Assembly: GCF_030409225.1 (NCBI RefSeq)
Contig: NZ_JAUFPK010000005.1
Span: 110,900 to 174,899 of the forward strand
Source: Aquisalimonas lutea
GTDB taxonomy: Bacteria > Pseudomonadota > Gammaproteobacteria > Nitrococcales > Aquisalimonadaceae
Direction: 5' to 3'
Length of the DNA: 64,000 nucleotides
The translations under genes were made by a program, and so were the position numbers. Shown here in pieces: positions 1-8,799 of the stretch (position 1 is the first letter of the stretch; each line of letters opens with the position of its first letter). The notes beneath the pieces are model-generated. The model was not told the DNA's origin. It was given only the letters and a program-made list of their open reading frames with translations, and searched no databases.

Positions 1-89
1 GCCAGACCGGCTACCTGTATCACTACGCGTTCGTGATGATCATCGGCCTGCTGGTACTGCTGACCTGGTTCATGTTCGCACTGCGCTGA
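1..89 (+). CDS. nuoL: NADH-quinone oxidoreductase subunit L, C-terminal end (partial)
   Basis: Only the last 28 codons are present, in frame from base 3 to a TGA at 87-89. They encode one hydrophobic helix ending FMFALR, the usual kind of C-terminus for the NuoL proton-pumping subunit. The call rests mainly on position: nuoM follows after 78 bases and nuoN after that, the fixed nuoL-M-N order. The body of the gene lies left of the window. Confidence 0.8.
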   Translation, partial: QTGYLYHYAFVMIIGLLVLLTWFMFALR

Positions 90-167
90 CGCGAAGGCAG
101 AAAGAGACACGGTGGCGGCCGGGATGCCGGCGCCCGAAACCCGTTTGAACTGGTAAGGAAGTAACGG

Positions 168-1682
168 ATGTTGGAATCCTCCTGGCCCTTGTTGAGCGTG
201 CTCATCTGGCTGCCCATTCTCGGGGGCGCCCTGATCTTCCTGCTGGGCGACGACAAGGCCGACCGCGCGCGCCTGGTCGCGCTGCTGGTCAGCGGCCTGA
301 CCTTCGTGCTCAGCCTCGGCCTGATCATCGGGTTCGAGCCGGGTACGGCGGCCATGCAGTTCGTGGAGAAGCGGCCCTGGGTGGAGACGCTGGGCGTCAA
401 CTACTTCCTGGGCGTCGACGGCATCTCCATGCCCCTGGTGGTGCTGAGCACCTTCGCCACGCTGCTGGTGGTGCTGGCGGCCGGATCCCGCATCCAGTAC
501 CGGCCGGCCATGTACCTGGCCTGCTTCCTGATCATGGAAGGCATCATGGTCGGGGTGTTCTCGGCCTTGGACGCGATCCTGTTCTACGTGTTCTGGGAGG
601 CCATCCTGGTGCCGATGTTCCTGATCATCGGCATCTGGGGCGGCGCGGAGCGCATCTACGCCACCATCAAGTTCTTCCTGTATACCTTCGTGGGCTCGGT
701 GCTCATGCTGGTGGCGGTGATCTACCTCCAGTTCCAGGCGGGCAGCTTCAGCATTCCGGACATGTACGGCCTGGATCTGCCCCTGGCGACGCAGCTGTGG
801 CTGTTCGTCGCCTTCCTGCTGGCGTTCGCCATCAAGGTGCCCATGTGGCCCGTGCACACCTGGCTGCCGGACGCCCACGTCCAGGCGCCCACCGGCGGCT
901 CCGTCATCCTGGCGGCCATCATGCTCAAGCTCGGGGCCTACGGGTTCGTCCGCTTCGCCCTGCCCATCGTCCCCGAAGCCAGCATGCACCTGGACTGGCT
1001 GATGATCCTGCTGTCCCTGATCGCGGTGGTGTACATCGGTTTCGTGGCGATGATGCAGCAGGACCTGAAGAAGCTCATCGCGTATTCCTCCATCGCCCAC
1101 ATGGGCTTCGTCACCCTGGGGTTCTTCGTGATCTTCCAGGTGGTGGCCCGCACCGGCGACCAGGCCGGGGCGCTGCTGGCGCTGGAGGGCGCCATGGTGC
1201 AGATGGTCTCCCACGGGTTCGTCTCCGGGGCCATGTTCCTGTGCGTGGGCGTGCTCTACGACCGCATGCACACGCGCATGATCAGCGAGTACGGGGGCGT
1301 CGCCCACCGCATGCCCGTGTTCGCCGGGTTGTTCGTGCTGTTCGGCATGGCCAACGCCGGGCTTCCGGGTACGTCCGGGTTCGTCGGCGAGTTCATGGTC
1401 ATCCTCGGCTCCTTCCAGGCGAACTTCTGGTATGCCTTCCTGGCCGGCCTGACGCTGATCCTGGGCGCCGCCTATACCCTGTGGATGATCAAGCGCGTGA
1501 TGTACGGGCCGGTGGCCAACGACAACGTCGGCGCCCTGGAGGACGTGGACCCCGGCGAGAAGCTGGTGCTGGGGCTGCTGGCGGTGGCCGTGCTCTGGCT
1601 GGGGCTGTGGCCGGCGCCGCTGATCGCCATCATGGAACCGTCCCTGGCGAACCTGCTCGAGGTAGTGAACGCCGGGCTTTGA
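168..1682 (+). CDS. nuoM: NADH-quinone oxidoreductase subunit M
   Basis: Encodes 504 residues, normal for NuoM, an antiporter-like proton-translocating subunit of the complex I membrane arm. The sequence is a run of about 14 hydrophobic helices. The family's central motif is visible: a Lys-containing helix (AIKVPMWPVHTWLPDAHVQA) followed by the loop and helix with QQDLKKLIAYSSIAHMGF, which carry the lysines and histidines of the proton path. An early conserved glutamate sits in FWEAILVPMF. The start is ATG at 168, after a purine-rich AAGGAAG about 7 bases upstream. The gene lies between nuoL and nuoN and should be co-transcribed with them. Nothing unusual was seen. Confidence 0.97.
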   Translation: MLESSWPLLSVLIWLPILGGALIFLLGDDKADRARLVALLVSGLTFVLSLGLIIGFEPGTAAMQFVEKRPWVETLGVNYFLGVDGISMPLVVLSTFATLLVVLAAGSRIQYRPAMYLACFLIMEGIMVGVFSALDAILFYVFWEAILVPMFLIIGIWGGAERIYATIKFFLYTFVGSVLMLVAVIYLQFQAGSFSIPDMYGLDLPLATQLWLFVAFLLAFAIKVPMWPVHTWLPDAHVQAPTGGSVILAAIMLKLGAYGFVRFALPIVPEASMHLDWLMILLSLIAVVYIGFVAMMQQDLKKLIAYSSIAHMGFVTLGFFVIFQVVARTGDQAGALLALEGAMVQMVSHGFVSGAMFLCVGVLYDRMHTRMISEYGGVAHRMPVFAGLFVLFGMANAGLPGTSGFVGEFMVILGSFQANFWYAFLAGLTLILGAAYTLWMIKRVMYGPVANDNVGALEDVDPGEKLVLGLLAVAVLWLGLWPAPLIAIMEPSLANLLEVVNAGL

Positions 1683-1754
1683 CACGTTAACGCATGCGGG
1701 TCGCGCCGCTAGCGGCCGCGATTCGCCGCTGGGCCTTGAGCTCTGAGGAAAGCT

Positions 1755-3200
1755 ATGACGACGGATGCCTTCGAGATACCGAACCTGACGCTGGCGCTGC
1801 CGGAGATCTGGATGCTCGGCGTGGCGTGCCTGGTGCTGGTGGTGGATCTGTTCAGCGGGGACCGGGATCACACGCCGGCCTACTGGGTTGCCCAGCTCGG
1901 TCTGCTGAGCGCGGCGCTGATCACCGTGCAGGCGCAATGGGGCCTCGATGTCACCACGTTCGACGGCAACTATGTCGCCGACGCCATGGCGGTGGTTCTC
2001 AAGGTGACCGTGCTGCTGCTGACCTTCCTGGCGTTTGCCTACTCCCGGGACTACCTGCGGGAGAGGGGCATGCTCCGCGGCGAGTTCTACCTCCTGAGCC
2101 TGTTCTCCACCCTCGGCATGATGGTCATCATCTCGGCCCACAGCCTGCTGGTTCTGTACCTGGGGGTCGAGCTCATGTCCCTGTCCCTGTACGCGCTGGT
2201 GGCCATGCGCCGGGGCTCGCCGGCGGCCTCCGAGGCGGCGATGAAGTATTTCGTCCTCGGGGCGCTGGCCTCGGGGATGCTGCTGTACGGCATGTCCATG
2301 CTGTACGGCGCCACGGGCAGCCTGGACCTCGCCGCCATTACGGACGTCGCGGCCGCGGAGAGCCGCCTGCTGCTGGTGTTCGGCCTGGTGTTCACCGTGG
2401 TGGGGGTCGCGTTCAAGTTCGGCGCCGTGCCGTTCCACATGTGGGTGCCGGACGTCTACCAGGGCGCGCCCACGGCCGTGACCCTGTTCATCGCCACGGC
2501 CTCCAAGGTGGCGGCGGTGGGGCTGTTCATCCGGCTCATCGGCGAAGGCCTGGAGCCTCTGCACGGCGACTGGCAGAACATGGTGCTGCTGCTGGCCGTG
2601 GCATCGATCCTCATCGGCAATACCGTGGCCCTGGTGCAGACCAACATCAAGCGCATGCTGGCGTACTCCACCTTCAACCACATCGGCTTCATCTTCCTCG
2701 GCTTTGTCGCCGGTTCCGCCGAGGGCTACGGGGCGTCCATGTTCTACGCCGTGACCTATTCGTTCACCGTGGCGGCGGCGTTCGGCGTGATCATGCTCCT
2801 GAGCCGGCAGGGCTTCGAGGCCGAGAACCTGGAAGACTTCAAGGGGCTCAACGAGCGCAGTCCGCTGTTCGCCCTGGTCATGCTGCTGCTCATGGTCTCT
2901 CTCACCGGCATTCCCGGTACCGTGGGCTTCTATGCCAAGTGGCTGGTCATCCGCTCGGTGGTGGACGCCGGCGTCATGTGGGCGGCGGTGTTCGCGGTCA
3001 TCGGCGCCGTGGTCGGCGCGTTCTACTACCTGCGCGTCGTGCGCCTGTGCTACTTCGATCAGCCCGAGGCGGAGGGCGGCCCGCAGCCCTCGGGCTCCGG
3101 CGGCTTTCGTTTCGTTCTGGCCGCCAACGGCCTGAGCGTGCTGCTTCTGGGCCTGTTCCCGGGGGCGCTGGTGGCGGTGTGCATGGCGGCCTTCGGCTGA
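1755..3200 (+). CDS. nuoN: NADH-quinone oxidoreductase subunit N
   Basis: Encodes 481 residues, standard for NuoN, the third antiporter-like proton-pumping subunit of complex I. It has the same fold as NuoM: multiple transmembrane helices, a conserved Glu in LYLGVELMSLSLYALVA, the lysine helix FKFGAVPFHMWVPDVYQGAPT and the later NIKRMLAYSTFNHIGF. The start is ATG 1755, preceded by GAGGAAAG. A 72-base gap separates it from nuoM and contains no terminator. The next gene begins three bases after its stop, so the operon continues. Confidence 0.97.
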   Translation: MTTDAFEIPNLTLALPEIWMLGVACLVLVVDLFSGDRDHTPAYWVAQLGLLSAALITVQAQWGLDVTTFDGNYVADAMAVVLKVTVLLLTFLAFAYSRDYLRERGMLRGEFYLLSLFSTLGMMVIISAHSLLVLYLGVELMSLSLYALVAMRRGSPAASEAAMKYFVLGALASGMLLYGMSMLYGATGSLDLAAITDVAAAESRLLLVFGLVFTVVGVAFKFGAVPFHMWVPDVYQGAPTAVTLFIATASKVAAVGLFIRLIGEGLEPLHGDWQNMVLLLAVASILIGNTVALVQTNIKRMLAYSTFNHIGFIFLGFVAGSAEGYGASMFYAVTYSFTVAAAFGVIMLLSRQGFEAENLEDFKGLNERSPLFALVMLLLMVSLTGIPGTVGFYAKWLVIRSVVDAGVMWAAVFAVIGAVVGAFYYLRVVRLCYFDQPEAEGGPQPSGSGGFRFVLAANGLSVLLLGLFPGALVAVCMAAFG

Positions 3201-3203
3201 TTC

Positions 3204-3524
3204 GTGGGCATCACCGTCGCCGTCGTCGCGCTGTTGCTCATCGCGCTGGTGGCAGCGAACCTGCCCTGGCTCACGGAACGGGTGTTGTTCATCCGCCGGC
3301 CGCCCGCCGGCGGCAAGCCCGAATGGATGCGCCTGCTGGAATGGGCCCTGATGTTCGCCGTGGTGGGGCTGCTGGCGGCCGGTCTGGAATACCGCGCCAT
3401 CGGCGAGATCTATCAGCAGGACTGGGAGTTCTGGGTGGTGAACCTGTGCCTGTTCGCCATCATGGCGCTTCCGGGATTCATCTATTACCACGATCTGCGC
3501 CGCTACTTGCGCAAGCGCCGCTGA
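3204..3524 (+). CDS. DUF2818 family small membrane protein
   Basis: Encodes 106 residues with three hydrophobic helices, at about residues 1-20, 45-65 and 75-95. The pattern (AANLPWLTERVLF early, RLLEWALMF in the middle, GFIYYHDLRRYLRKRR at the C-terminus) matches the DUF2818 family, which habitually follows nuoN in beta- and gammaproteobacteria. It starts with GTG at 3204, leaving 3 bases after the nuoN stop, so translation is probably coupled. The function is unknown; a link to complex I is inferred only from the constant position. Confidence 0.85.
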   Translation: MGITVAVVALLLIALVAANLPWLTERVLFIRRPPAGGKPEWMRLLEWALMFAVVGLLAAGLEYRAIGEIYQQDWEFWVVNLCLFAIMALPGFIYYHDLRRYLRKRR

Positions 3525-3602
3525 AGCCCGGCACGCTGCTCGATAGCGCACGAATACTGGTTGCGTTCCCGGGGCCTGAGCGCTACCATGCGCAGCGTCA
3601 AT

Positions 3603-3679
<77 letters not shown>

Positions 3680-3690
3680 AGCAGTATGGA

Positions 3691-3720
3691 CAGGCGGCCT
3701 CCGGCCGCCTGTTTTCGTTT
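3691..3720 (+). terminator. rho-independent terminator after tRNA-fMet
   Basis: Perfect 9-bp stem CAGGCGGCC (3691-3699) / GGCCGCCTG (3703-3711) with a TCC loop, followed by TTTTCGTTT. It lies 12 bases after the tRNA CCA end. Confidence 0.9.
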
Positions 3721-3761
3721 CAGCGTCCCCCATCGCCTACCCCCGCAGCGCGACGAACGAC

Positions 3762-4808
3762 TCATGTCCCGCGGGTCGCGCCGGGAGTCTGGCCGAACAT
3801 GCGTCGATAGGCGTGGATGAAGTTCGGCACGTGACGGTACCCCGCCAGATACGATGCCTCGCCGATGCTGAGCTCGTTCTTCTGCAGGGCGGTGCGGGCG
3901 CGCTCCAGGTTCCTCCGCCGGGTGTACTGCAGGAAGGTCTCGCCGAATGCCCGCTTGAAATGCCGCTGCAGGGTGCTCACGCTCATGCCCGCGTGCCGGG
4001 CGCTCTCCCGGATGCCGGGTGAGCCGATGCCGTGCTGCTCGATGAAATCCAGGACGCGGTTCAGCCGCTGCATGTCGTGGCGCGTATCCGGCAGGCCGAT
4101 CCCTTCGGCGGGGGTGGTCGGGTCTTCGCGGACGGCCTGTACGGCAACGCTGAGCAGCTCGAGGGCGCGGCTCTCCAGTACGAGTTGCTGCAGGGGCGTG
4201 TCCAGGGCCGGCGGATTCAGCAGCGCCAGCGCCAGTGCCTCGGCCTCGGGGGATGCCTGCCAGTAGCGGTGGCAGAGATGGTGCCCGAGGATTTCATATC
4301 CGTCGGGGAGCGGCTGGCCGAACCATCGGGCGAGCCAGTGCTGGTCAACGGCCACCGATACCTTGCGCGTGAGCTGACCGGGGTGGATTCGTCGCGACAG
4401 AACGCTGGAGCGGGTCGTCGTGATGCCCAGGCACGCGGCCTGCTGGCTGCGGTCGGCTCGTCCCACCCGGAACGGACAGCCGTCCAGGGAGAAGGCGAGC
4501 GTTCCCTCCAGGACCACCGTAACGACGAATCGTGCCGGAAGCTCGATGGTCGCGGTCGAGTCCAGTATCTCGCGGCCGCTGCTTGCGTGGACGATGAGCC
4601 CGGACGGCGATTGCCACAGGAGAAACCCGCCGTCGAGCACACCCGTTCCCGTGGGCTCCATGCCGCGACCGAGGCGGTAGTGAGCGCCCGCTGGGGCCGC
4701 GCGGGCCGCGATCTCCCCGGGGTGCACCACATGCCGCTGCAACTGCCGTGCAGGCCCCGCTTCCACTGCCGCGGCGACCGTGCCGGGATGTCTCGTGACG
4801 TTGCTCAC
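3762..4808 (-). CDS. AraC family transcriptional regulator of siderophore uptake
   Basis: Encodes 348 residues. The C-terminal 90 or so residues form a double helix-turn-helix DNA-binding domain of AraC type (ESARHAGMSVSTLQRHFKRAF, then ELSIGEASYLAGYRHVPNFIHAYRRMFG). The N-terminal 250 residues are a divergent ligand- or effector-sensing region without a recognisable cupin motif. The gene is divergent from a TonB-dependent receptor, with 141 bases between the two starts. That is the arrangement of PchR-type activators, which respond to the imported ferric siderophore; activation of the adjacent uptake operon is therefore inferred. The start at 4808 gives MSNVTRHPG; AAGGAGGGTT, complementary to 4817-4826, is a plausible ribosome site. 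Confidence 0.85.
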   Translation of the reverse strand: MSNVTRHPGTVAAAVEAGPARQLQRHVVHPGEIAARAAPAGAHYRLGRGMEPTGTGVLDGGFLLWQSPSGLIVHASSGREILDSTATIELPARFVVTVVLEGTLAFSLDGCPFRVGRADRSQQAACLGITTTRSSVLSRRIHPGQLTRKVSVAVDQHWLARWFGQPLPDGYEILGHHLCHRYWQASPEAEALALALLNPPALDTPLQQLVLESRALELLSVAVQAVREDPTTPAEGIGLPDTRHDMQRLNRVLDFIEQHGIGSPGIRESARHAGMSVSTLQRHFKRAFGETFLQYTRRRNLERARTALQKNELSIGEASYLAGYRHVPNFIHAYRRMFGQTPGATRGT

Positions 4809-4906
4809 TCGCGCTGAACCCTCCTTGCCGCGTGGTCCGCTGTCATAGCGGTTTGCCGTCTCCGCATAGCAGACGCGCCTTACACGCCATCCTGCCAGTC
4901 GATATT

Positions 4907-4925
4907 ATAAATGCGAATCATTACC
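4907..4925 (+). promoter_or_regulatory. Fur-like box before the TonB-dependent receptor
   Basis: ATAAATGCGAATCATTACC matches 13 of 19 positions of the classical Fur consensus, including the unbroken AATCATTA core. It sits 24 bases upstream of the receptor start, inside the divergent region shared with the AraC gene. A TATTAT (4903-4908) that could serve as a -10 overlaps its left edge, so a bound repressor would block transcription. Iron-dependent repression of the whole uptake operon is inferred. Confidence 0.65.
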
Positions 4926-4949
4926 ATTTCTAAGACAGGAGTCGAGCGG

Positions 4950-6989
4950 ATGAAAACGCGCGATGACGAGAGCGTCCCGGCGACCCGTGCACGGCCCGGC
5001 AGGAACCGGTGCGGACGCACCGCCGGGAGAACGCTCGGCGGGGTCATTCTCTTGGGGCTGAGCCCGTTGGCGGCTGCCCAGGACCATCCCGTCGAGACGC
5101 TGAAGACCATCGATGTCTGGAGCGCGCAGGTATCCAGTGATTCCACCTATCTCGGCGAGGGCGACATTACCCTGGAGCAGCCGGATCACCTGAGCGATCT
5201 CCTGCGGGATCAGCCCGGTGTCGAGGTCGGCGGGACCCACTCCACGAACCAACGCATTAACATCCGCGGGCTCGATGATACCGACCTGGAAGTCACCATC
5301 GACGGGGCCCGGCAGAACGCGTTCATGTACCACCACATGGGCAATCTCCTGATCAATCCGGACATCCTGAAGTCCGCCGAGCTGCGGGTGGGGCGCAATT
5401 CGGTGGCGCGCGGCGGCCTGGGCGGTTCCACCGCGTTCGAGACGAAGGACCCGGACGATCTCCTGCGCCCCGGGCAGAGCGCCGGTGCCCGCGTGTCCGG
5501 TTCGTACTTTACCAACGACGAGCGTCGCGGCTCCGTGACCGGCTACGGGCGCGTCGGCGGCGGTGTCGACCTGATGGGTTACGCCTACTACACGGACCGC
5601 GACAACCCGGAGGATGGTTCCGGGACGCGGAACATCGGCAACGACGGCGAGATCGCCAACGGCCTGGTCAAGGGCGGCTGGAACCTGACGGAGATCGATC
5701 GCCTCGAGCTCTCCTACGATCGCTACCGGGACGAAGGGGACTACACGTATCGACCGGACGTCGGACGGGCGACCAACGAGAGCATCCCCAACAGCGACCT
5801 GGAGTACCCCACGGAGTACGCCCGGGATACCTGGTCATTGAACTACGAGCGCAGCCCCGCCGACGGCACCGCCATCGATGCCACTGCGTACTACAACGAT
5901 CTCACCCTCGAGCGCGACGAGACCCGGGTGGGGCGGCCCGTGGTCCAGGGCGAGGTGGCCAACCGCGGTGCCCGGGCGCGCTTGCGCACCGCCGCGGACG
6001 GGCCCTTCGTGGCGCACCGCTTGACCTACGGCGTCGAGGTCTTCCGCCAGGAGGCCACATACAGCGAGGACGGACAGGAGCTGACCGAGGAGCGCAGCGA
6101 CGAGTACGCAGCCTATCTGGAAGACCGCCTGGCCTTCGGTGATCGCTTCGCCCTGACCCCGGGCGTGCGCTACGACCGGTACGAGGCGGATTCGCAGACC
6201 ACCGAGGACACATTCGATGCCTGGTCGGCGGCCCTGGCCGGCGAATTCGCCGTGAGCGACTCCCTCATGCTGCACGCCAGCGCTACCGAGCTCTTCAAGG
6301 GGCCGGAGCTTGCCGAGACCTTTACCAACGAGCCCGGTGCGTTCCTGCCCAACGAGGATATCAAGCCCGAAACGGGCCGCAACGACGAGCTGGGCGCGCG
6401 ATTCAGCCGGGAGGATCTCCTGGGCGCGGACAGCTTCGCCGCCGGATTCACGGTCTTTCGCACGCGCATCGACGACCGTATCGAGTCCGAACGCGTCGGC
6501 GGCAGCACGCGCCTGGTCAATGCCGGTACCCTGGAGATCGAGGGCTACGAGGCGAACGTCAAGTACACCGTCGGCAGCACCTCGCTGACGCTGACCCACT
6601 CTGCCCAGGAGTCGGAATTCCGGGACACGGGTGAGCCGCTCGACCGCGAGATCGGCGACACGTATGCCGTAACGCTGGACCACTACATCCGCAGCCTGGA
6701 TCTCGCGCTGAACTGGACCTCGCGTTACGTCGCCGAAGAGGACAACGTGCCCTCCGGCTCGGATCCCAAGCCGTCGTACGATGTCCACGACGTCTCCGTC
6801 CAGTGGCTTCCGCAGGGTCGCCTGGAGGGGCTGACCGTGACCTTCGGCGTCGACAACGTGTTCGACGAATTCTATGCATCGCATGCATCGCGCACGGGCA
6901 CGACGATGCACCCGGTGTTCGGCCAGCTGGAGACCACCGACTACGAGCCCGGGCGCAACGTCAAGCTCACCGCGGCCTACCGGTTCTGA
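4950..6989 (+). CDS. TonB-dependent ferric-siderophore outer membrane receptor
   Basis: Encodes 679 residues. A long basic signal peptide ends near GLSPLAAAQ, and a likely TonB box follows (KTIDVWS). The plug domain is at about residues 60-180 (LSDLLRDQPGVEVGG, then INIRGLDDTDLEVTIDGARQ), and a 22-strand barrel ends in the aromatic C-terminus LTAAYRF. I chose ATG 4950 because AGGAG lies 8 bases upstream (4937-4941); the in-frame ATG at 4911 lies inside the Fur-like box. It imports a ferric siderophore or similar chelate across the outer membrane with TonB energy, and leads the operon with the SIP reductase and ABC importer. The C-terminal half resembles receptors annotated for haem or catecholates, so the ligand is not settled. 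Confidence 0.9.
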   Translation: MKTRDDESVPATRARPGRNRCGRTAGRTLGGVILLGLSPLAAAQDHPVETLKTIDVWSAQVSSDSTYLGEGDITLEQPDHLSDLLRDQPGVEVGGTHSTNQRINIRGLDDTDLEVTIDGARQNAFMYHHMGNLLINPDILKSAELRVGRNSVARGGLGGSTAFETKDPDDLLRPGQSAGARVSGSYFTNDERRGSVTGYGRVGGGVDLMGYAYYTDRDNPEDGSGTRNIGNDGEIANGLVKGGWNLTEIDRLELSYDRYRDEGDYTYRPDVGRATNESIPNSDLEYPTEYARDTWSLNYERSPADGTAIDATAYYNDLTLERDETRVGRPVVQGEVANRGARARLRTAADGPFVAHRLTYGVEVFRQEATYSEDGQELTEERSDEYAAYLEDRLAFGDRFALTPGVRYDRYEADSQTTEDTFDAWSAALAGEFAVSDSLMLHASATELFKGPELAETFTNEPGAFLPNEDIKPETGRNDELGARFSREDLLGADSFAAGFTVFRTRIDDRIESERVGGSTRLVNAGTLEIEGYEANVKYTVGSTSLTLTHSAQESEFRDTGEPLDREIGDTYAVTLDHYIRSLDLALNWTSRYVAEEDNVPSGSDPKPSYDVHDVSVQWLPQGRLEGLTVTFGVDNVFDEFYASHASRTGTTMHPVFGQLETTDYEPGRNVKLTAAYRF

Positions 6990-7003
6990 GCGCGGAGGCG
7001 GTC

Positions 7004-7876
7004 ATGAGCCGGTCCGGGACAGGGGCAGGGCACCGGGCGAGAACGCCCCCGCGCATGCTGGAAGTACAGCAGGTGCTGGAGCTGAGCCCGCACATGCGCC
7101 GCATCCGCCTCGGCGGCCGGGAGCTGGACGGCTTTCCCGCGGGCAGGGACGGAGCCCACATCAAGGTCTTCCTGCCCCGGCCCGGACAGGCGCAGCCGGT
7201 CCTGCCGGAGCCGGGGGCGAACGGCCCGGTCTGGCCTCCGCCGGAACAACGCCCCGTGACGCGTACCTACTCGGTGCGGCGCTACGATCCGGATACAGGG
7301 CTGCTGGACGTGGATTTCGTGCTCCACGACGACGGCATCGCATCGGCCTGGGCCCGGCAGGCGCGGCCGGGCGATCGCATGGGCATCGCCGGCCCCGGCG
7401 GGCCGGACCCGATGCTGGGGCAGGCGTCGTTCTACCTGCTCGCGGGCGATCTCTCCGCCCTGCCGGCCATCGGTGCGCTGCTGGAGAAGCTGCCGTCATC
7501 GGCACATGGTCAGGCCCTGATCCAGGTTCCCGACAGCGCGGACGTCCAGCCGCTGGACCACCCCGAGGGTGTCGCCGTCAGCTGGCTGCACTGCCGCGAT
7601 CCGGTGCTCGGCGGGCGCCGGCTGGCGGCGTGGGTGGAACGCCTGGAGTGGCCCGTTGCGCCGTGCTCTGCATGGGTCGCGGGCGAGCGCTCCGCGGTCG
7701 TCGCGATCCGTGACCACCTGCGTACGGTGCGCGGCTTCGACCGGCGCAACCTCTACGCGATTCCATACTGGCGCGCCGCGCTCTCGGAGGAGGCGTTCCA
7801 CGAAGAGCGCCACCGCATCATGGATGAGCTCGCCGCCGATGCGCCACGACAACCAGACCGGGGGGAACACGGGTGA
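7004..7876 (+). CDS. siderophore-interacting protein (FAD-dependent ferric-siderophore reductase)
   Basis: Encodes 290 residues of the SIP/ViuB family, cytoplasmic flavoproteins that reduce the ferric siderophore so that iron is released. An N-terminal FAD-binding barrel carries TRTYSVRRYDPDTG (RxYS flavin contact). It is followed by a NAD(P)H domain with YLLAGDLSALPAIGALLE, the AWVAGE segment and a C-terminal aromatic YAIPYWRAALSEE. ATG 7004 follows GGAGG (6994-6998), 15 bases after the receptor stop. The stop overlaps the next gene's GTG by four bases, implying coupled translation. The presence of a reductase suggests a ligand that is not hydrolysed for iron release, such as a hydroxamate or mixed-type siderophore. 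Confidence 0.88.
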   Translation: MSRSGTGAGHRARTPPRMLEVQQVLELSPHMRRIRLGGRELDGFPAGRDGAHIKVFLPRPGQAQPVLPEPGANGPVWPPPEQRPVTRTYSVRRYDPDTGLLDVDFVLHDDGIASAWARQARPGDRMGIAGPGGPDPMLGQASFYLLAGDLSALPAIGALLEKLPSSAHGQALIQVPDSADVQPLDHPEGVAVSWLHCRDPVLGGRRLAAWVERLEWPVAPCSAWVAGERSAVVAIRDHLRTVRGFDRRNLYAIPYWRAALSEEAFHEERHRIMDELAADAPRQPDRGEHG

Positions 7877-8799
7877 CGACGATGATGTGCTGGGCGCGGC
7901 TGCTCGCGGGCGTTGTGCTGCTGGGCGCGGCGACGCCTGCGCTGACCGCGGAGACACGCACGATGACCGACGTAACGGGCGCCGAGGTGGCCGTCCCGGA
8001 GCAGCCGGAGCGGGTCGTGGCCTTGAGCGAGCGCGATCTCGATGCGCTGCTGGCCCTGGGGCTGGACCCCGCCGGGACCACCAGCGGCCGCGGCCAGAAC
8101 GACGTGCCCGGCTACCTGCGCGAGCGCGCCGATGACGTCCCCATCGTGGGTCATTTCATGCAGCCGTCGCTGGGTCGTCTCGTCGAGCTGCAACCGGATC
8201 TCATTCTCGCCGGCGGCCTGCCCGATGCGCAGCTGATCGGACGCCTGCGGCGCATCGCACCGACGGTGGTGACCTACCGCGCAGACGACGATTGGCGCAG
8301 CGCCTTCCGCAACGCCGCCGAGGCGCTGGGACGCGAGCAACGCTACCGCGCGTTCCTGGAGCGATATCGGCAACGCGTCGCGGACCTGCGGGCGGCCATC
8401 GGGGCCGACGCCGACGCGACGGTGAGCATCGTCCGCTGGAATCCCCGGGGCCCCATGTACATGCAGCATGACGCATTCGCCAGCACGGTGATCCGCGACC
8501 TGGGGCTCGCCCGGCCCGCCGCCCAGCAGGAGCCCGGCGTTGCCCACTCGCCGCCGCTCAGCCTCGAGGCGCTGGAGCGCATCGACGGTGACTGGCTGTT
8601 TCTCGGCACGCTGCGGCGGGAGGGCGACGCCCGGCGTGCCCTGGAGCGGGCCCGCGAGATGCCGGCGTTCCGCGGTCTGCGGGCCGTACGCAACGGCCGC
8701 GTGGTCGAAGTGGACGGCTCGCTGTGGACGAGCCTCGGTGGCCCGCTCGCCGCGCTCGCCGTGCTGGAGGATATCGAGCAGGCAATGGTGCCGCGGTGA
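7873..8799 (+). CDS. iron-siderophore ABC transporter substrate-binding protein (FecB/FhuD type)
   Basis: Encodes 308 residues. An N-terminal signal sequence (about residues 5-24, ending ATPALTA) targets it to the periplasm. The mature protein has the two-lobed class III binding-protein fold: TVTGAEV-like opening, PERVVALSERDLDALLALGL, LVELQPDLILAGG, and a C-terminal GPLAALAVLEDIEQAM. It hands the ferric siderophore from the outer membrane receptor to the two permeases that follow. It starts with GTG at 7873, overlapping the SIP stop, and its own stop overlaps the next GTG. No lipobox cysteine is present, so it is probably soluble. Confidence 0.88.
   Translation: MTTMMCWARLLAGVVLLGAATPALTAETRTMTDVTGAEVAVPEQPERVVALSERDLDALLALGLDPAGTTSGRGQNDVPGYLRERADDVPIVGHFMQPSLGRLVELQPDLILAGGLPDAQLIGRLRRIAPTVVTYRADDDWRSAFRNAAEALGREQRYRAFLERYRQRVADLRAAIGADADATVSIVRWNPRGPMYMQHDAFASTVIRDLGLARPAAQQEPGVAHSPPLSLEALERIDGDWLFLGTLRREGDARRALERAREMPAFRGLRAVRNGRVVEVDGSLWTSLGGPLAALAVLEDIEQAMVPR

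Noticed and set aside
4911-4949. Upstream ATG 4911 as start of the TonB-dependent receptor
   Set aside because: It lies inside the Fur-like box, has no ribosome site, and the added residues would disrupt the signal peptide; ATG 4950 has AGGAG at good distance.
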